Positions 5,637 to 14,025 of a DNA stretch of 64,000 bases are shown here, in pieces. Source of the stretch: DATFTF01 sp963825175 (GTDB taxonomy: Bacteria > Acidobacteriota > Thermoanaerobaculia > UBA5066 > Gp7-AA6). Numbering within the stretch: the first letter of the stretch is position 1; every line of letters begins with the position of its first letter. A program made the translations under genes and the position numbers. The notes beneath the pieces are model-generated. The model made no database searches. It was not told where the DNA came from and saw nothing but the letters and a program-made list of their open reading frames with translations. The stretch spans positions 1,302,001-1,366,000 of the forward strand of contig CAWGSA010000002.1 in assembly GCA_963825175.1 (NCBI GenBank), read 5' to 3'.

Positions 5637-8330
5637 TTGCACAAATTGGGGTTCGGGATCCGTTGCCCCCGGGCGACCTTCGGCCTGGTCGTGCTGCTGG
5701 TTCTCGCTGCGGCTTCCCCGGGGCGCGCGCAGGAGCGCCCCCTGTCCGATACTCCGCCCAAGAACCGGCCCGCCTACGTCCAGCGGCCGGAGTCGGAGCT
5801 GCTTCTCTTCGACTTGCGCCTGGGTCAGACCATTCTCGTGGACGGGATGCCGGCGTATCCGGTGGTAGGAGGAGTCGTTGCGCCTCTGGGAGACATATGC
5901 CAGGCCCTCGACTTCGCCATCAAAGTGGACGTGGCGGCCGGCACGGCGGAGGGGTTCTTCATCACCGAGAACCGCCGCTTCTCCCTCGACATCGCGAGCC
6001 GCCGCGTCACGGTCGAAGGGAAGAACAAGCGCTTCGATCCGGCGAGAATCGAAGTTCACCAGGACGACATCTACGTCGACACGCAGCTTCTGTCCGAGTG
6101 GTTTCCTCTGGATCTGACGACCGACTTCTCGTCTCTTCTCATGACCATCCGGCCGAGGGAGCCGCTGCCGATCCAGAAACGCCAGGAGCGCGAGCGTCGG
6201 GCGCAGAAGGAGCTTTCAGCCCTCGGCTATGAGGGTCCCCGGTACCCCTTGATCGCCAATCCCTACCGCCTCTTCGACTATCCCTTCATCGACCAGACGC
6301 TGCGAGCGCAGGTCGCTCGGGTCGACGGTTCCTCCACGAACACCCTCCAATATTCGACCTTTGCGACCGGCGATTTCCTGTACCACGAGGCCGACGTCTA
6401 CCTCTTCGGCGATCAGCACGGCGTCACCGATTTTCGAGGCACCCTGGCGCGCCGGGACCCGTTCGCCGGTCTGCTCGGCCCACTCCGGGCTCGCGAGTAC
6501 GCGGCCGGCGATGTGCTCGATCCGGGCCTCGAAGCGATCTCTCTTCCGCATTCCGGATCCGGTTTTCTCCTGTCCAACTTCCCCCTTCAGCGGCAGAGCC
6601 AGGTCGATCGGCACACCTTTCGCGGCGATCTTCCCCAAGGCTGGCAGGTCGAGCTCTATCGGAACGGCGCGCTCCTGGGGTTTCAACAGTCGCGGCCCGA
6701 CGGACTCTACGAGTTTAACAATATAGAGCTTGTATTCGGCCTGAACGTCTTCCGCCTGGTGTTTTATGGCCCTCAGGGGCAGCGCCGCGAGGAGTCCTCT
6801 CGGTTCAACGTCGCCGAATCGCTCACCCCCGTCGGCCAGCTCTACTACCGTCTGGTCGGCAACGATCCCAAAGACGCCACGCGCCGTGGCCAGCTGGATC
6901 TGGATTTCGGCGTCTCTCGACATTTCTCGGTCTCCGCGGATCTGGCCTCGGTGGAGATCGATTCGATCCGACACGACTATGGTCGGGCCGGCGTTCGTGG
7001 CTACTCGGACTTGCTCTTCGCCGACGCCGAGGTCGTGGTGGATCGGCAAGGCGGGTCGGTGGAGACGGCCGGAGTCCAGACGCGGCTGGGCGGCGTCGGC
7101 CTGTCTCTGCGCCATAGCCAGCTCCAGGGCGACTTCGTGAGCGAGACGTTCCGTCCCCTGTATGGCTTGATCCGGAGTCGGACCGACCTGCGCCTGGACG
7201 CGACGATCCCCGGCGGTCCCCTGCCACCCATTCCCGCCACGCTCGATTTCTCGCGGGACCGGCTCGTCACCGGACAGGACGTCGATCACGTTTCGGGCCG
7301 CCTCTCTTCGTCCTATCGAGGCTTTGCCGCGTCCAACCTGATCGACTGGACCTTTTCGAGCGGCGCGCCCCGTCCCGTCGAGTCCGTCGCGCTCGGAGAC
7401 CTGCTGGTGAGCAAATTCGTCCGAAGCTATGGCCTGCGCGGCGAGGTGATCTACGACTTACAGCCAAAGCGGGACATTTCCAGCGTGGCGTTGACGGCGG
7501 AGAAAATCCTTCCCGGCTATTTCGTCCAGACGGGTATCAGCCGCGCCATTGCCGCCCATCAGACGCACTATCTTGCCGCGGTGACGCGTTCGGAGGGTCC
7601 CTTCGGGTTCGGGCTCAACGTCGACTATGCCCGGCCGGGCGGCTTCACCATGGCTCTCTTGTTCAACGTGAGTTTGGCCCGCGATCCCAGATCGGGACAA
7701 TGGCGAACGCAGGCGCGCAGCCTCGCCGGTCTGGGGGCTGTTTCGCCGTCGGTCTTTCTGGACGCCAATGGAAATAGCGTGCGGGATCCCGGTGAAAAGC
7801 CGATGGAGAGTGTCGGCTTCTTCGCGAACCGAGCCTCCACCGAGGCGAAGACCTCCGCCGGAGGCACGGCGCTCATTACAGGTTTGCCTCCGTACCAGGA
7901 GGTGGACGTCGGCGTCGCGGCGGCGACGCTGGAAGACCCACTGGCCATCGCCGAGCGTCCGGGAGTGCGATTCGTGCCAAGGCCAGGGCACGTGAATGCT
8001 GTCGACTTCCCGATTCTCATCTCCGGCGAGGTCACCGGCACTGTCCGGCTGGTGCGCGGAGGAGAGAAACGCGAGGCCTCCGGCGTCCTGGTGCAAGTGG
8101 TCGATGCGCGCGGGAAAGTCGTTAAGGAGGTCCGAACCGCCTACGACGGCTTTTATGACGTGACTCAGATCATTCCCGGTCAATACGAGGTTCGCGTCTC
8201 CCCGGAACAGTCTGCGAGGCTCAAGCTCATTGCCCCGAGCCCGCGCCCCATAAAGATCGACCCGAGCGGGACGATCCTGGACGGAATCGACCTTCTCCTG
8301 TCAGCCAGCGATTCCGCCAACGATCGGTAG
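5637..8330 (+). CDS. divergent outer-membrane usher-like protein
   Basis: This protein of 897 residues, the length of classical ushers, starts at TTG with a signal peptide ending SPGRAQ. An N-terminal periplasmic region (about 50-190) is followed by a long beta-rich section. Around residues 330-400 is a plug-like stretch (LPQGWQVELYRNGALLGF, DGLYEFNNIEL, FGLNVFRLVFYGPQGQ). This matches the usher pattern of a rigid element, an L-P-x-G motif and a modelled strand pair. The C-terminal 200 residues hold carboxypeptidase-regulatory-like folds (SVFLDANGNSVRDPGEKP; VVDARGKVVKEVRTAYDGFY). Canonical FimD/PapC signatures are weak or absent. The context after the chaperone gene, only three bases away, is the main support for export and assembly of the DUF4402 subunits. 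Confidence 0.72.
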   Translation: MHKLGFGIRCPRATFGLVVLLVLAAASPGRAQERPLSDTPPKNRPAYVQRPESELLLFDLRLGQTILVDGMPAYPVVGGVVAPLGDICQALDFAIKVDVAAGTAEGFFITENRRFSLDIASRRVTVEGKNKRFDPARIEVHQDDIYVDTQLLSEWFPLDLTTDFSSLLMTIRPREPLPIQKRQERERRAQKELSALGYEGPRYPLIANPYRLFDYPFIDQTLRAQVARVDGSSTNTLQYSTFATGDFLYHEADVYLFGDQHGVTDFRGTLARRDPFAGLLGPLRAREYAAGDVLDPGLEAISLPHSGSGFLLSNFPLQRQSQVDRHTFRGDLPQGWQVELYRNGALLGFQQSRPDGLYEFNNIELVFGLNVFRLVFYGPQGQRREESSRFNVAESLTPVGQLYYRLVGNDPKDATRRGQLDLDFGVSRHFSVSADLASVEIDSIRHDYGRAGVRGYSDLLFADAEVVVDRQGGSVETAGVQTRLGGVGLSLRHSQLQGDFVSETFRPLYGLIRSRTDLRLDATIPGGPLPPIPATLDFSRDRLVTGQDVDHVSGRLSSSYRGFAASNLIDWTFSSGAPRPVESVALGDLLVSKFVRSYGLRGEVIYDLQPKRDISSVALTAEKILPGYFVQTGISRAIAAHQTHYLAAVTRSEGPFGFGLNVDYARPGGFTMALLFNVSLARDPRSGQWRTQARSLAGLGAVSPSVFLDANGNSVRDPGEKPMESVGFFANRASTEAKTSAGGTALITGLPPYQEVDVGVAAATLEDPLAIAERPGVRFVPRPGHVNAVDFPILISGEVTGTVRLVRGGEKREASGVLVQVVDARGKVVKEVRTAYDGFYDVTQIIPGQYEVRVSPEQSARLKLIAPSPRPIKIDPSGTILDGIDLLLSASDSANDR

Positions 8331-8444
8331 GGGGACGGCCCGCTGTCTCAAAGACTGTGTCAGAGGCTGTTCCGACCGCTGTGACTCCAACTCATAGAGA
8401 CGCTAAGCTCTTGAGATCGAGTACTTTATATTTCTAGGGAAGTT

Positions 8445-8458
8445 GGCCTCAATCCTGC
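8445..8458 (+). promoter_or_regulatory. putative sigma-54 promoter of the fifth subunit gene
   Basis: TGGCCT, five bases, CTGCT keeps the exact GG-N10-GC spacing (GG 8445-8446, GC 8457-8458) of -24/-12 promoters, with weaker agreement elsewhere. Transcription from about 8470 would leave a 19-base leader containing the strong ribosome site AAGGGAGG at 8473-8480. The fit of promoter, leader and ribosome site is good, but the -24 box alone is not decisive. Confidence 0.42.
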
Positions 8459-8488
8459 TCCCCCTATCCCTCAAGGGAGGCGCAGACC

Positions 8489-8986
8489 ATGGGACCAACT
8501 CAAAGACGGGCCGGACTTGCCACTTCAACGGTCATCGCCGCGGCGGCCATGCTCTGGATGCCGTCTCACGCCGTTCAAGCCGCCAGCGCCACCGCCCTGG
8601 TCTCCGCCACGGTTCTTGGTCCGGCAGAAACAGAGATCGCCAGCGGAGCGGTCACCGTATCCGAGCTTTCTGAGAGAGAGGTCAGCACCTTCGAGCCGAG
8701 TCCCTCGCGGCGGCTCGAGGCTCACAACGACATCCGCGGTCTCGCGGCTTTCCGAGTCGGAGGCGGCTTCCACGCCGCGTATGCGGTGACGTTGCCCGAA
8801 ACTGTGGCCGTCCAGGGACAAACGGGCGAGCTGAAGGTCTCGGCCTTTCGAGTCAACGCCGGAACAGGGCGGCTCGCCGCGGACGGCACGGGCATGTTCG
8901 TCGTGGGCGCCTCGGTCTCGATCCCTCCGCAGCAAGCCGCCGGAGCCTACAGCGGCAAGTACCCCGTGACCGTCGCCTACAACTGA
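8489..8986 (+). CDS. distant DUF4402-like secreted subunit 5
   Basis: The product is 165 residues with a signal peptide (to about SHAVQA). Its domain keeps the DUF4402 landmarks in reduced form: AAYAVTLPETVAV, LKVSAFRVN, MFVVGASVSI, QQAAGAYSGKYPVTVAYN. It shares the TVAYN ending of subunits 1 and 2. It lies 158 bases after the usher with its own ribosome site AAGGGAGG and a putative promoter, so it may be expressed separately, as anchors, tips or alternative subunits often are. Its 3' end overlaps the convergent kinase gene by ten bases. Confidence 0.7.
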   Translation: MGPTQRRAGLATSTVIAAAAMLWMPSHAVQAASATALVSATVLGPAETEIASGAVTVSELSEREVSTFEPSPSRRLEAHNDIRGLAAFRVGGGFHAAYAVTLPETVAVQGQTGELKVSAFRVNAGTGRLAADGTGMFVVGASVSIPPQQAAGAYSGKYPVTVAYN

Positions 8987-9642
8987 TTCTGGGGCGCCGG
9001 CAGTCGCAGTGTCGCGCGCGTACCGCCCTCGGGGCGGCTTTCGATGGTCAGCGAGCCGGCATGGAAAAATGCGAAAGTCGACGCCAGGGTCACTCCGATG
9101 CCTCGCCCCTTGGCGCCCTTGGTGGAGTGGAGCGGATCGAAGCCCCGCCGCCGCACCTCATCCGGCACGCCGCCGCCCGAATCCTCGATCCCGATCTCGA
9201 TTGAGTCCGGCGGGCTGCGCCGGGTCGCCACCCGGACCGGCGAGCCCGTGGGGCTGGCTTCCCGCGCGTTCTTGACCAGCGCCTCGATCACCCTCACGAG
9301 GTCTCCGGGCCGGGTGGAGACGGGAGGAAGGCTCGGGTCCAGGTCGAGAACGACTCCCGCCGCCGTCCCGTTGGCCAGCGCTCGGTGGATGACGTCGTTG
9401 ACGTCGGCCGGCGCGAGGGCCTCCAGGCCGAGCGCGCCGAGAGCCGTCAGGCTGCGGGTCAAGCGGTCGAGATGCTCCATGGCCTTCTCCATCGCCTCGA
9501 ACCCTTCCTCCTGCGACTCCCCGCCGTTGCGCAGAAGGTAGATGTGGCCGGAGAAGACCGCCGCCACGTTGTTGAGATCGTGCGCCGCGCGCGACGCCAG
9601 GCGAGTGGCCAGTCGAGCCCCCGCGTCGGGCGGTGCCGTCAT
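8977..9642 (-). CDS. small sensorless histidine kinase
   Basis: At 221 residues the protein contains only a dimerisation/phosphoacceptor helix pair (RAAHDLNNVAAVFSGH, with the phosphorylatable His) and a catalytic ATPase domain. The latter shows the N box VIEALVKNAREASP, G1 IEDSGGGVP, F region GFDPLHSTK and G2 GRGIGVTLAS. No membrane segment or sensor domain is present, so the input must come from a partner. The ATG at 9642 overlaps the stop of the HD-GYP regulator by four bases, which fixes the start and implies coupled translation. Confidence 0.85.
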   Translation of the reverse strand: MTAPPDAGARLATRLASRAAHDLNNVAAVFSGHIYLLRNGGESQEEGFEAMEKAMEHLDRLTRSLTALGALGLEALAPADVNDVIHRALANGTAAGVVLDLDPSLPPVSTRPGDLVRVIEALVKNAREASPTGSPVRVATRRSPPDSIEIGIEDSGGGVPDEVRRRGFDPLHSTKGAKGRGIGVTLASTFAFFHAGSLTIESRPEGGTRATLRLPAPQNQL

Positions 9643-10655
9643 GGCGCCGTTCCGGCCCGGTCCCCGATGACTCCGGCCTCGGCGATCGCGCCGCGGAGCT
9701 CCTCGACGACGGCAGCGTCCCACCATCCCTTGCGCGCTCCTTCGTACAGGATCTCGAACGCGGTCTCGAGCTTGAGCGCCTGGCGATAGGCGCGCTCCGT
9801 CGTCAGTGCGTCGAACACGTCGGCGACGGTGACGATCCGCACGGTCATGGGGATCATGGAGCCCGAAAGCCCCTCGGGATAGCCCGAGCCGTCGAGCTTC
9901 TCGTGATGGGAGTAAACGACGGGAAGCGTCTTGCGCATGGTCTTCATCGGCACGAGGAGCTCGTGCCCGACCACCGGATGCTGTTCGACGACGTGCCGCT
10001 CGTCGTCCGTCAGCGCGCTCGGCTTGTGAAGGATGTGGTCGGGAATGACGATCTTGCCGAGGTCGTGAAACAAGGCCCCCCGCCGCATCTCCAGCCGGGC
10101 CGAAGCCTCCAGACCCATCCTCTGGGCCGTGCGGTCGGCATATTCCGCCACGCGGCCGCTGTGGCCCGCCGTGTACGGATCGCGGGCGTCGATCGTCTTG
10201 GCCAGCGTGAGGATGACCCGCTCGGCGTGCTCGTGCTCGTCGGCGAAGTGCTTCATCATCACCAGCGACCGGACGCGGGGCAGCAGCAACTCGGGCGAGA
10301 AGGGCTTGGTCAGGAAATCCGAGACGCCTTCCTGCATGGCCAGGAGCTTGGCGTCCCGGCCACCTTCTCCGGTGATCATCACGATCGGCAAGAGACGCGT
10401 GGACGGATCGGCCCGAACGGCTTCCAGCACGTCCTGACCGCTCTTGTCAGGCAGGTGCAGATCGAGCAGGATCAGGTCGGGGGGCTCCAGTCGGATCCTC
10501 TCGAGGACGGATTCGGCCAGCTCGAACTCCTCGACGCGGTAGCCGCTTCCCGCCAGGAGACGCCTGAGCAGGTCGCGGACTTGCGCGTCGTCGTCGACGA
10601 CGAACACGGTGCCCGCCGAAGTCTCGACGCCCTGATCCGGGATCGGGGATATCAC
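9639..10655 (-). CDS. response regulator with HD-GYP phosphodiesterase domain
   Basis: The product is 338 residues. An N-terminal receiver domain (acidic pocket VVDDD, phosphoacceptor Asp65 in LLDLHLPD, conserved Lys in LTKPFS) is followed by an HD-GYP domain with HSGRV, HDLGKI and HHEKLDGSGYPEGL. HD-GYP domains hydrolyse the second messenger cyclic di-GMP, which controls the switch between surface-attached and motile life. The gene is divergent from the NtrC-type regulator, with 92 bases between them, and is translationally coupled to the small kinase. A role in attachment fits the neighbouring fibre locus but is inferred. Confidence 0.9.
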   Translation of the reverse strand: MISPIPDQGVETSAGTVFVVDDDAQVRDLLRRLLAGSGYRVEEFELAESVLERIRLEPPDLILLDLHLPDKSGQDVLEAVRADPSTRLLPIVMITGEGGRDAKLLAMQEGVSDFLTKPFSPELLLPRVRSLVMMKHFADEHEHAERVILTLAKTIDARDPYTAGHSGRVAEYADRTAQRMGLEASARLEMRRGALFHDLGKIVIPDHILHKPSALTDDERHVVEQHPVVGHELLVPMKTMRKTLPVVYSHHEKLDGSGYPEGLSGSMIPMTVRIVTVADVFDALTTERAYRQALKLETAFEILYEGARKGWWDAAVVEELRGAIAEAGVIGDRAGTAP

Positions 10656-10733
10656 GGAATCGTTCCTCCGAGCTAGGTTACCATCGGCCGCCTCCGCGAC
10701 CGGCGCCAGGATCTCGCTCCGGCGAGCGGGGGC

Positions 10734-10739
10734 TAGAAT
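10734..10739 (+). promoter_or_regulatory. -10-like TAGAAT box of the NtrC-type gene
   Basis: TAGAAT ends eight bases before the ATG at 10748. If used as a -10 element the transcript would be leaderless or almost so. No clear -35 is seen. The pattern recurs before several other genes in the window. Confidence 0.35.
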
Positions 10740-10747
10740 GGTGCCGG

Positions 10748-12139
10748 ATGGATCCCGCCCACACGCGGATTGCTCTGATCGAGGACGACCCGGAGGTGCG
10801 GCCGATTCTGGACCGGATTCTCCGGTCCGAGGGCTACGATCCGGAAGCGTACGAATCCGGCGACGAGTTCCTGCGTGGCCGGGGCCCCAAGGCGTTCGAC
10901 GTCGTGGTGACGGACTTTCAGATGACGGGAGCTTCGGGCCTGGACGTCCTGAAGGCCTGCCGCGCGGAACAGGATCCGCCCGAGGTCCTCCTGGTGACGG
11001 GCTTCGCCTCCATTCGCAACGCCGTCGAGTCCATGCGCATGGGGGCCTTCGACTATCTGGCCAAGCCCGTCGACCCCAAGGAGCTCCTCCACCGAATCGG
11101 TCAGGCGCTGGAAGCGCGGCGGCTCAAGCATGCGGTCGACGCCCTTTCCGGCGAGGTCCGGCGCCGGCATGGCCTCGCGCCTCCGATCGGAAACAGCCTG
11201 GTCATGCGCGATTTCCTGGCCCGCGCGCGCAAGGCGGCCGCTTCCTCCTCGACCGTGCTGATTCTGGGTGAAACCGGGACGGGCAAGGACGTCATCGCCC
11301 GCCACATCCAATCCACGGGCCCGCGGGCCGACCGCACCTACCTGACTTTGAACTGCGCGGCGCTGCCCGACAATCTGCTGGAGAGCGAGCTTTTCGGGCA
11401 CGCGCGCGGTGCCTTCTCGGGAGCCCATGCGTTGAAACGCGGACTGTTCGAGGAGGCCCACGGGGGAACCCTGTTTCTCGATGAGATCGGCTCGATGAGC
11501 CCCCCGGCGCAGGCCAAGCTCCTGCGGGTGCTCGAAGACGGGGCGGTGCGGCGGGTGGGGGAGAACCAGTCGATCTCGGTCGACGTGAGGATTCTCGCGG
11601 CCACCAATCGGGATTTGAAGGCCGCGATCGCGGCGCAGACTTTCCGCGACGATCTCTACTACCGTTTGTCGGTGGTGACGCTGACGGTCCCTCCCTTGAG
11701 GGAGCGCAAGGAAGACATCGAGCCGCTGGCCAGGCACTTTCTGGCCGAATCGGTGAGGCGGTTGGGGAAGATGAGGGTGTTCGCCCCCGGGACGCTCGAT
11801 TTCCTCCGGGACTATCCGTTCCCTGGCAACGTCCGGGAGCTGCGTTACGCGATCGAGCAGGCCGTGATCCTCTCGGAGGAAGGCGTGCTGTCCCCGTCCG
11901 ATTTCGCGTCGCTCCGCGCGGCCATCGAGACGCGACCGGCGGACGCCCCGGCCCCGCGCGGGCGAACCCGCCCGATCGGCGAGGAAGTGACGCCCGCGCG
12001 CCTGCGCGAGGTGCTCGAGCAGTGCGGGGGCAACCGCGTTCGGGCCGCCCGCGCGCTGCAGATCAGCCGGGCGACTTTGTACCGGCTCCTGGAGAGGGAG
12101 TCCGCTTCGGCCGAGGGCGAGGAGTCGAAGTCGGTTTGA
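10748..12139 (+). CDS. sigma-54-dependent NtrC-family response regulator
   Basis: The protein is 463 residues in three parts. A receiver domain carries phosphoacceptor Asp56 in VVVTDFQMTG. An AAA+ domain has Walker A GETGTGKD (174-181), the sigma-54 contact loop as GAFSGA (221-226, usual form GAFTGA), Walker B near TLFLDEIG and an arginine-finger region. A Fis-type helix-turn-helix at the C-terminus reads GNRVRAARALQISRATLYRLL. Such proteins open sigma-54 promoters from upstream sites. The likely partner kinase is the small kinase across the divergent promoter. Putative sigma-54 promoters at 2275 and 8445 make the fibre genes candidate targets. Confidence 0.93.
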   Translation: MDPAHTRIALIEDDPEVRPILDRILRSEGYDPEAYESGDEFLRGRGPKAFDVVVTDFQMTGASGLDVLKACRAEQDPPEVLLVTGFASIRNAVESMRMGAFDYLAKPVDPKELLHRIGQALEARRLKHAVDALSGEVRRRHGLAPPIGNSLVMRDFLARARKAAASSSTVLILGETGTGKDVIARHIQSTGPRADRTYLTLNCAALPDNLLESELFGHARGAFSGAHALKRGLFEEAHGGTLFLDEIGSMSPPAQAKLLRVLEDGAVRRVGENQSISVDVRILAATNRDLKAAIAAQTFRDDLYYRLSVVTLTVPPLRERKEDIEPLARHFLAESVRRLGKMRVFAPGTLDFLRDYPFPGNVRELRYAIEQAVILSEEGVLSPSDFASLRAAIETRPADAPAPRGRTRPIGEEVTPARLREVLEQCGGNRVRAARALQISRATLYRLLERESASAEGEESKSV

Positions 12140-12515
12140 TTCGCCGGGGGGCCGGAGTGTGGCGGCGGCCGGCAGTCGTTGCGCCCGCTTCGGGAGAAGA
12201 GAGCCCCTTGCCTGCCCGCCGCTGGCGCGCGATGGCACCGAGATCCCGGGAGTCCTGAGGGTTGTAGGTCACCCGCGGTGAGGGGCTCGGCCTCGGCACA
12301 GCCGAGATCGCTTCGACTTCCGATTCGGACAGCGAATAGATCTTTCCCTCCACCGTAGTGAAGATGATCCGTCCGCCCGAGAAGCGAGGCGGCTCCTTCA
12401 GGAGATACACCGTTCCATTCTTGAGGACCATCCGGGTCGTCGCCGGCGGCGACTGGGCCCAAGCTATCGCCGCGCCGAGCAAGAGCACGAACGCCACCGG
12501 AGCGGCGCCTCTCAT
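12063..12515 (-). CDS. small secreted protein of unknown function
   Basis: The product is 150 residues. A signal peptide (MRGAAPVAFVLLLGAAIAWA) is followed by a short beta-rich unit, MVLKNGTVYLLKEPP and IIFTTVEGKIYSLSESEVEAI. This unit resembles the short repeats of exported acidobacterial proteins of unknown function. The tail is rich in Pro, Arg and Ser. The last 77 bases overlap the 3' end of the convergent NtrC-type gene, so the low-complexity tail may be partly fortuitous. The start overlaps the stop of the next gene upstream as ATGA. Confidence 0.55.
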   Translation of the reverse strand: MRGAAPVAFVLLLGAAIAWAQSPPATTRMVLKNGTVYLLKEPPRFSGGRIIFTTVEGKIYSLSESEVEAISAVPRPSPSPRVTYNPQDSRDLGAIARQRRAGKGLSSPEAGATTAGRRHTPAPRRIKPTSTPRPRPKRTPSPGAGTKSPG

Positions 12516-12877
12516 CGGATGGCCCGCGCCGCGGCGGGGCGCGCGAAAGGGTTGTTCTTTTCGGCGATCAGGGGCACGAGACGACTCGCGGTCAGTGGAA
12601 AAATGAATGCGGGTGTCGCGTCCGGGCTCTTGCCTATAACCCATCGTCCGTGTCGTAGGACCAAGCCTGCCCCGGTCGAGATCATCGGTGTGCGGCAGGC
12701 AAAGAGCCCCGCCGCCGCAAGCGGCTGCGGCAGCGCGTGGCCATCTGCGTGGACGTTGCCGCTCGACGTCTTCCCGGACGCCTTGCCGGCATCGGATGCA
12801 TCCCGCATCGCCTTCGTCGCGTCGCCTCGCCTCCGGCCCCGCGGCGCTCGCAGCGCCACCCCACACCCTTTTTCCAC
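12512..12877 (-). CDS. hypothetical protein, unrecognised
   Basis: This open frame of 121 codons lies six bases after mutY and ends in a four-base overlap with the next gene. Its third-codon GC is about 80 percent, as expected for a coding region here. The first 50 residues are low-complexity; the C-terminal half (TGAGLVLRHGRWVIGK, FIFPLTASRLVPLIAEKNN) looks like a folded domain. No family is recognised. The spacing to both neighbours is the main argument that it is real. Confidence 0.42.
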   Translation of the reverse strand: MEKGCGVALRAPRGRRRGDATKAMRDASDAGKASGKTSSGNVHADGHALPQPLAAAGLFACRTPMISTGAGLVLRHGRWVIGKSPDATPAFIFPLTASRLVPLIAEKNNPFARPAAARAIR

Positions 12878-12883
12878 TGGCTG

Positions 12884-14017
12884 CTAGGATACCGCAGCAT
12901 CCGCCCCGCGACTGGAACGGCGTCGATGGTTGCCGCCGGTCCACACTCCGGCGGAGCGCGCGATCTTCCGGGTAAGAGTCGGAATCGCCGCGCGATCGAG
13001 TTGTTCGGGCGCAAACCAGCGGCGCTCGCCGTCGGACGGCGCGAGCGAGGCGCCATTGGCCGCAGCGGCCTCGAAAACCGCAATGACGAGCCGACGGTTC
13101 ACGACGGTGTGTCGCTCGATGCCAATCGGTTCTCGCGACGCCAGTCGCAGGCCGAGCGCCCGGAGCACGGCGGCGAGGCCCCGGCGCGCGACCGCGGCGG
13201 AGCGTCCCTCGGCGCACGGAAATTCCCATAGCCCCTGGAGCAAGCGGGAGCGCCGGCGAACCAGGAGCAGGCGACCCTCCGTGCGCGCGACGGCCGCGGC
13301 CAGGTGCACCGCCACCGATCCGGGCCTGGGACGCCGGGTCGGAAATCTCTCCGGCCGTCCCCGAAGCCTGGCGGCGCAGACGCCGTGAAGAGGACACCTC
13401 GCGCATCCCGGCGCCCGAGGCAGGCAGACCGTCTGGCCCAGATCCATGAGGGCGGCAAGGGCGTCGCCCGGCTTGTGCTTGGGGAGTAGAGCGCGGGTCC
13501 GCGCGAGGATTCGTCTCTGATGGTTGCGCGTTCCGACCGTTCCGGCCATGGCGAAGAGCCGAGACAGGACCCGCGTGACGTTGGCATCGGCCGCCGGCAC
13601 GCGCGCGCCGAAGGCGAGGCAGGCTACCGCCGCCGCGGTGTACGGACCGAATCCCGGGAGTCGCTCCAGGGCCGCGGGGTCCGAAGGCAGTTTTCCGTCA
13701 TGGTCCGTCACGACCCGGTGTGCCGCGCGCCAGAGATTTCTCGCCCGAGAGTAATAGCCCAGGCCGGACCATGCCGCCAGCACGCTCTCTTCGCGCGCGC
13801 GGGCGAGGCTCGCCACATTGGGGAAGCGCGCGAGGAACTCCTCGTATCGGGTCTTCACCGCCGCGACGGTGGTCTGCTGGAGCATCACCTCCGAGACCCA
13901 GATCCGGTAGGGATCGGAGATCCCACGCCAGGGGAGAGAACGCTTCTGCTTGCGGTACCAGGCCAGAAGCTTTCGGCGGACGACAGCAGTCTGCACGCTT
14001 CGAGGTGCAAAGCTCAC
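12884..14017 (-). CDS. mutY: A/G-specific adenine DNA glycosylase MutY
   Basis: The enzyme removes adenine mispaired with 8-oxoguanine. The 377-residue product shows the N-terminal SLPWRG, the catalytic Glu in EVMLQQT, the helix-hairpin-helix LPGFGPYTAAAV and the catalytic Asp in AADANVTRV. The iron-sulphur ligands are spaced C-X6-C-X2-C-X5-C (CLPRAPGCARCPLHGVC). A C-terminal NUDIX-like domain for 8-oxoguanine recognition contains LLQGLWEFP. A GTG start at 14017, eight bases after the preceding stop, gives the normal N-terminus. Confidence 0.93.
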   Translation of the reverse strand: MSFAPRSVQTAVVRRKLLAWYRKQKRSLPWRGISDPYRIWVSEVMLQQTTVAAVKTRYEEFLARFPNVASLARAREESVLAAWSGLGYYSRARNLWRAAHRVVTDHDGKLPSDPAALERLPGFGPYTAAAVACLAFGARVPAADANVTRVLSRLFAMAGTVGTRNHQRRILARTRALLPKHKPGDALAALMDLGQTVCLPRAPGCARCPLHGVCAARLRGRPERFPTRRPRPGSVAVHLAAAVARTEGRLLLVRRRSRLLQGLWEFPCAEGRSAAVARRGLAAVLRALGLRLASREPIGIERHTVVNRRLVIAVFEAAAANGASLAPSDGERRWFAPEQLDRAAIPTLTRKIARSAGVWTGGNHRRRSSRGADAAVS

Positions 14018-14025
14018 CAGGGAGT

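Noticed and set aside
12516..12883. Possible structured RNA such as RNase P, 6S or SRP RNA
   Set aside because: No conserved core sequence of these RNAs was found, and the stretch has coding-like third-codon GC with tight spacing to both neighbours.
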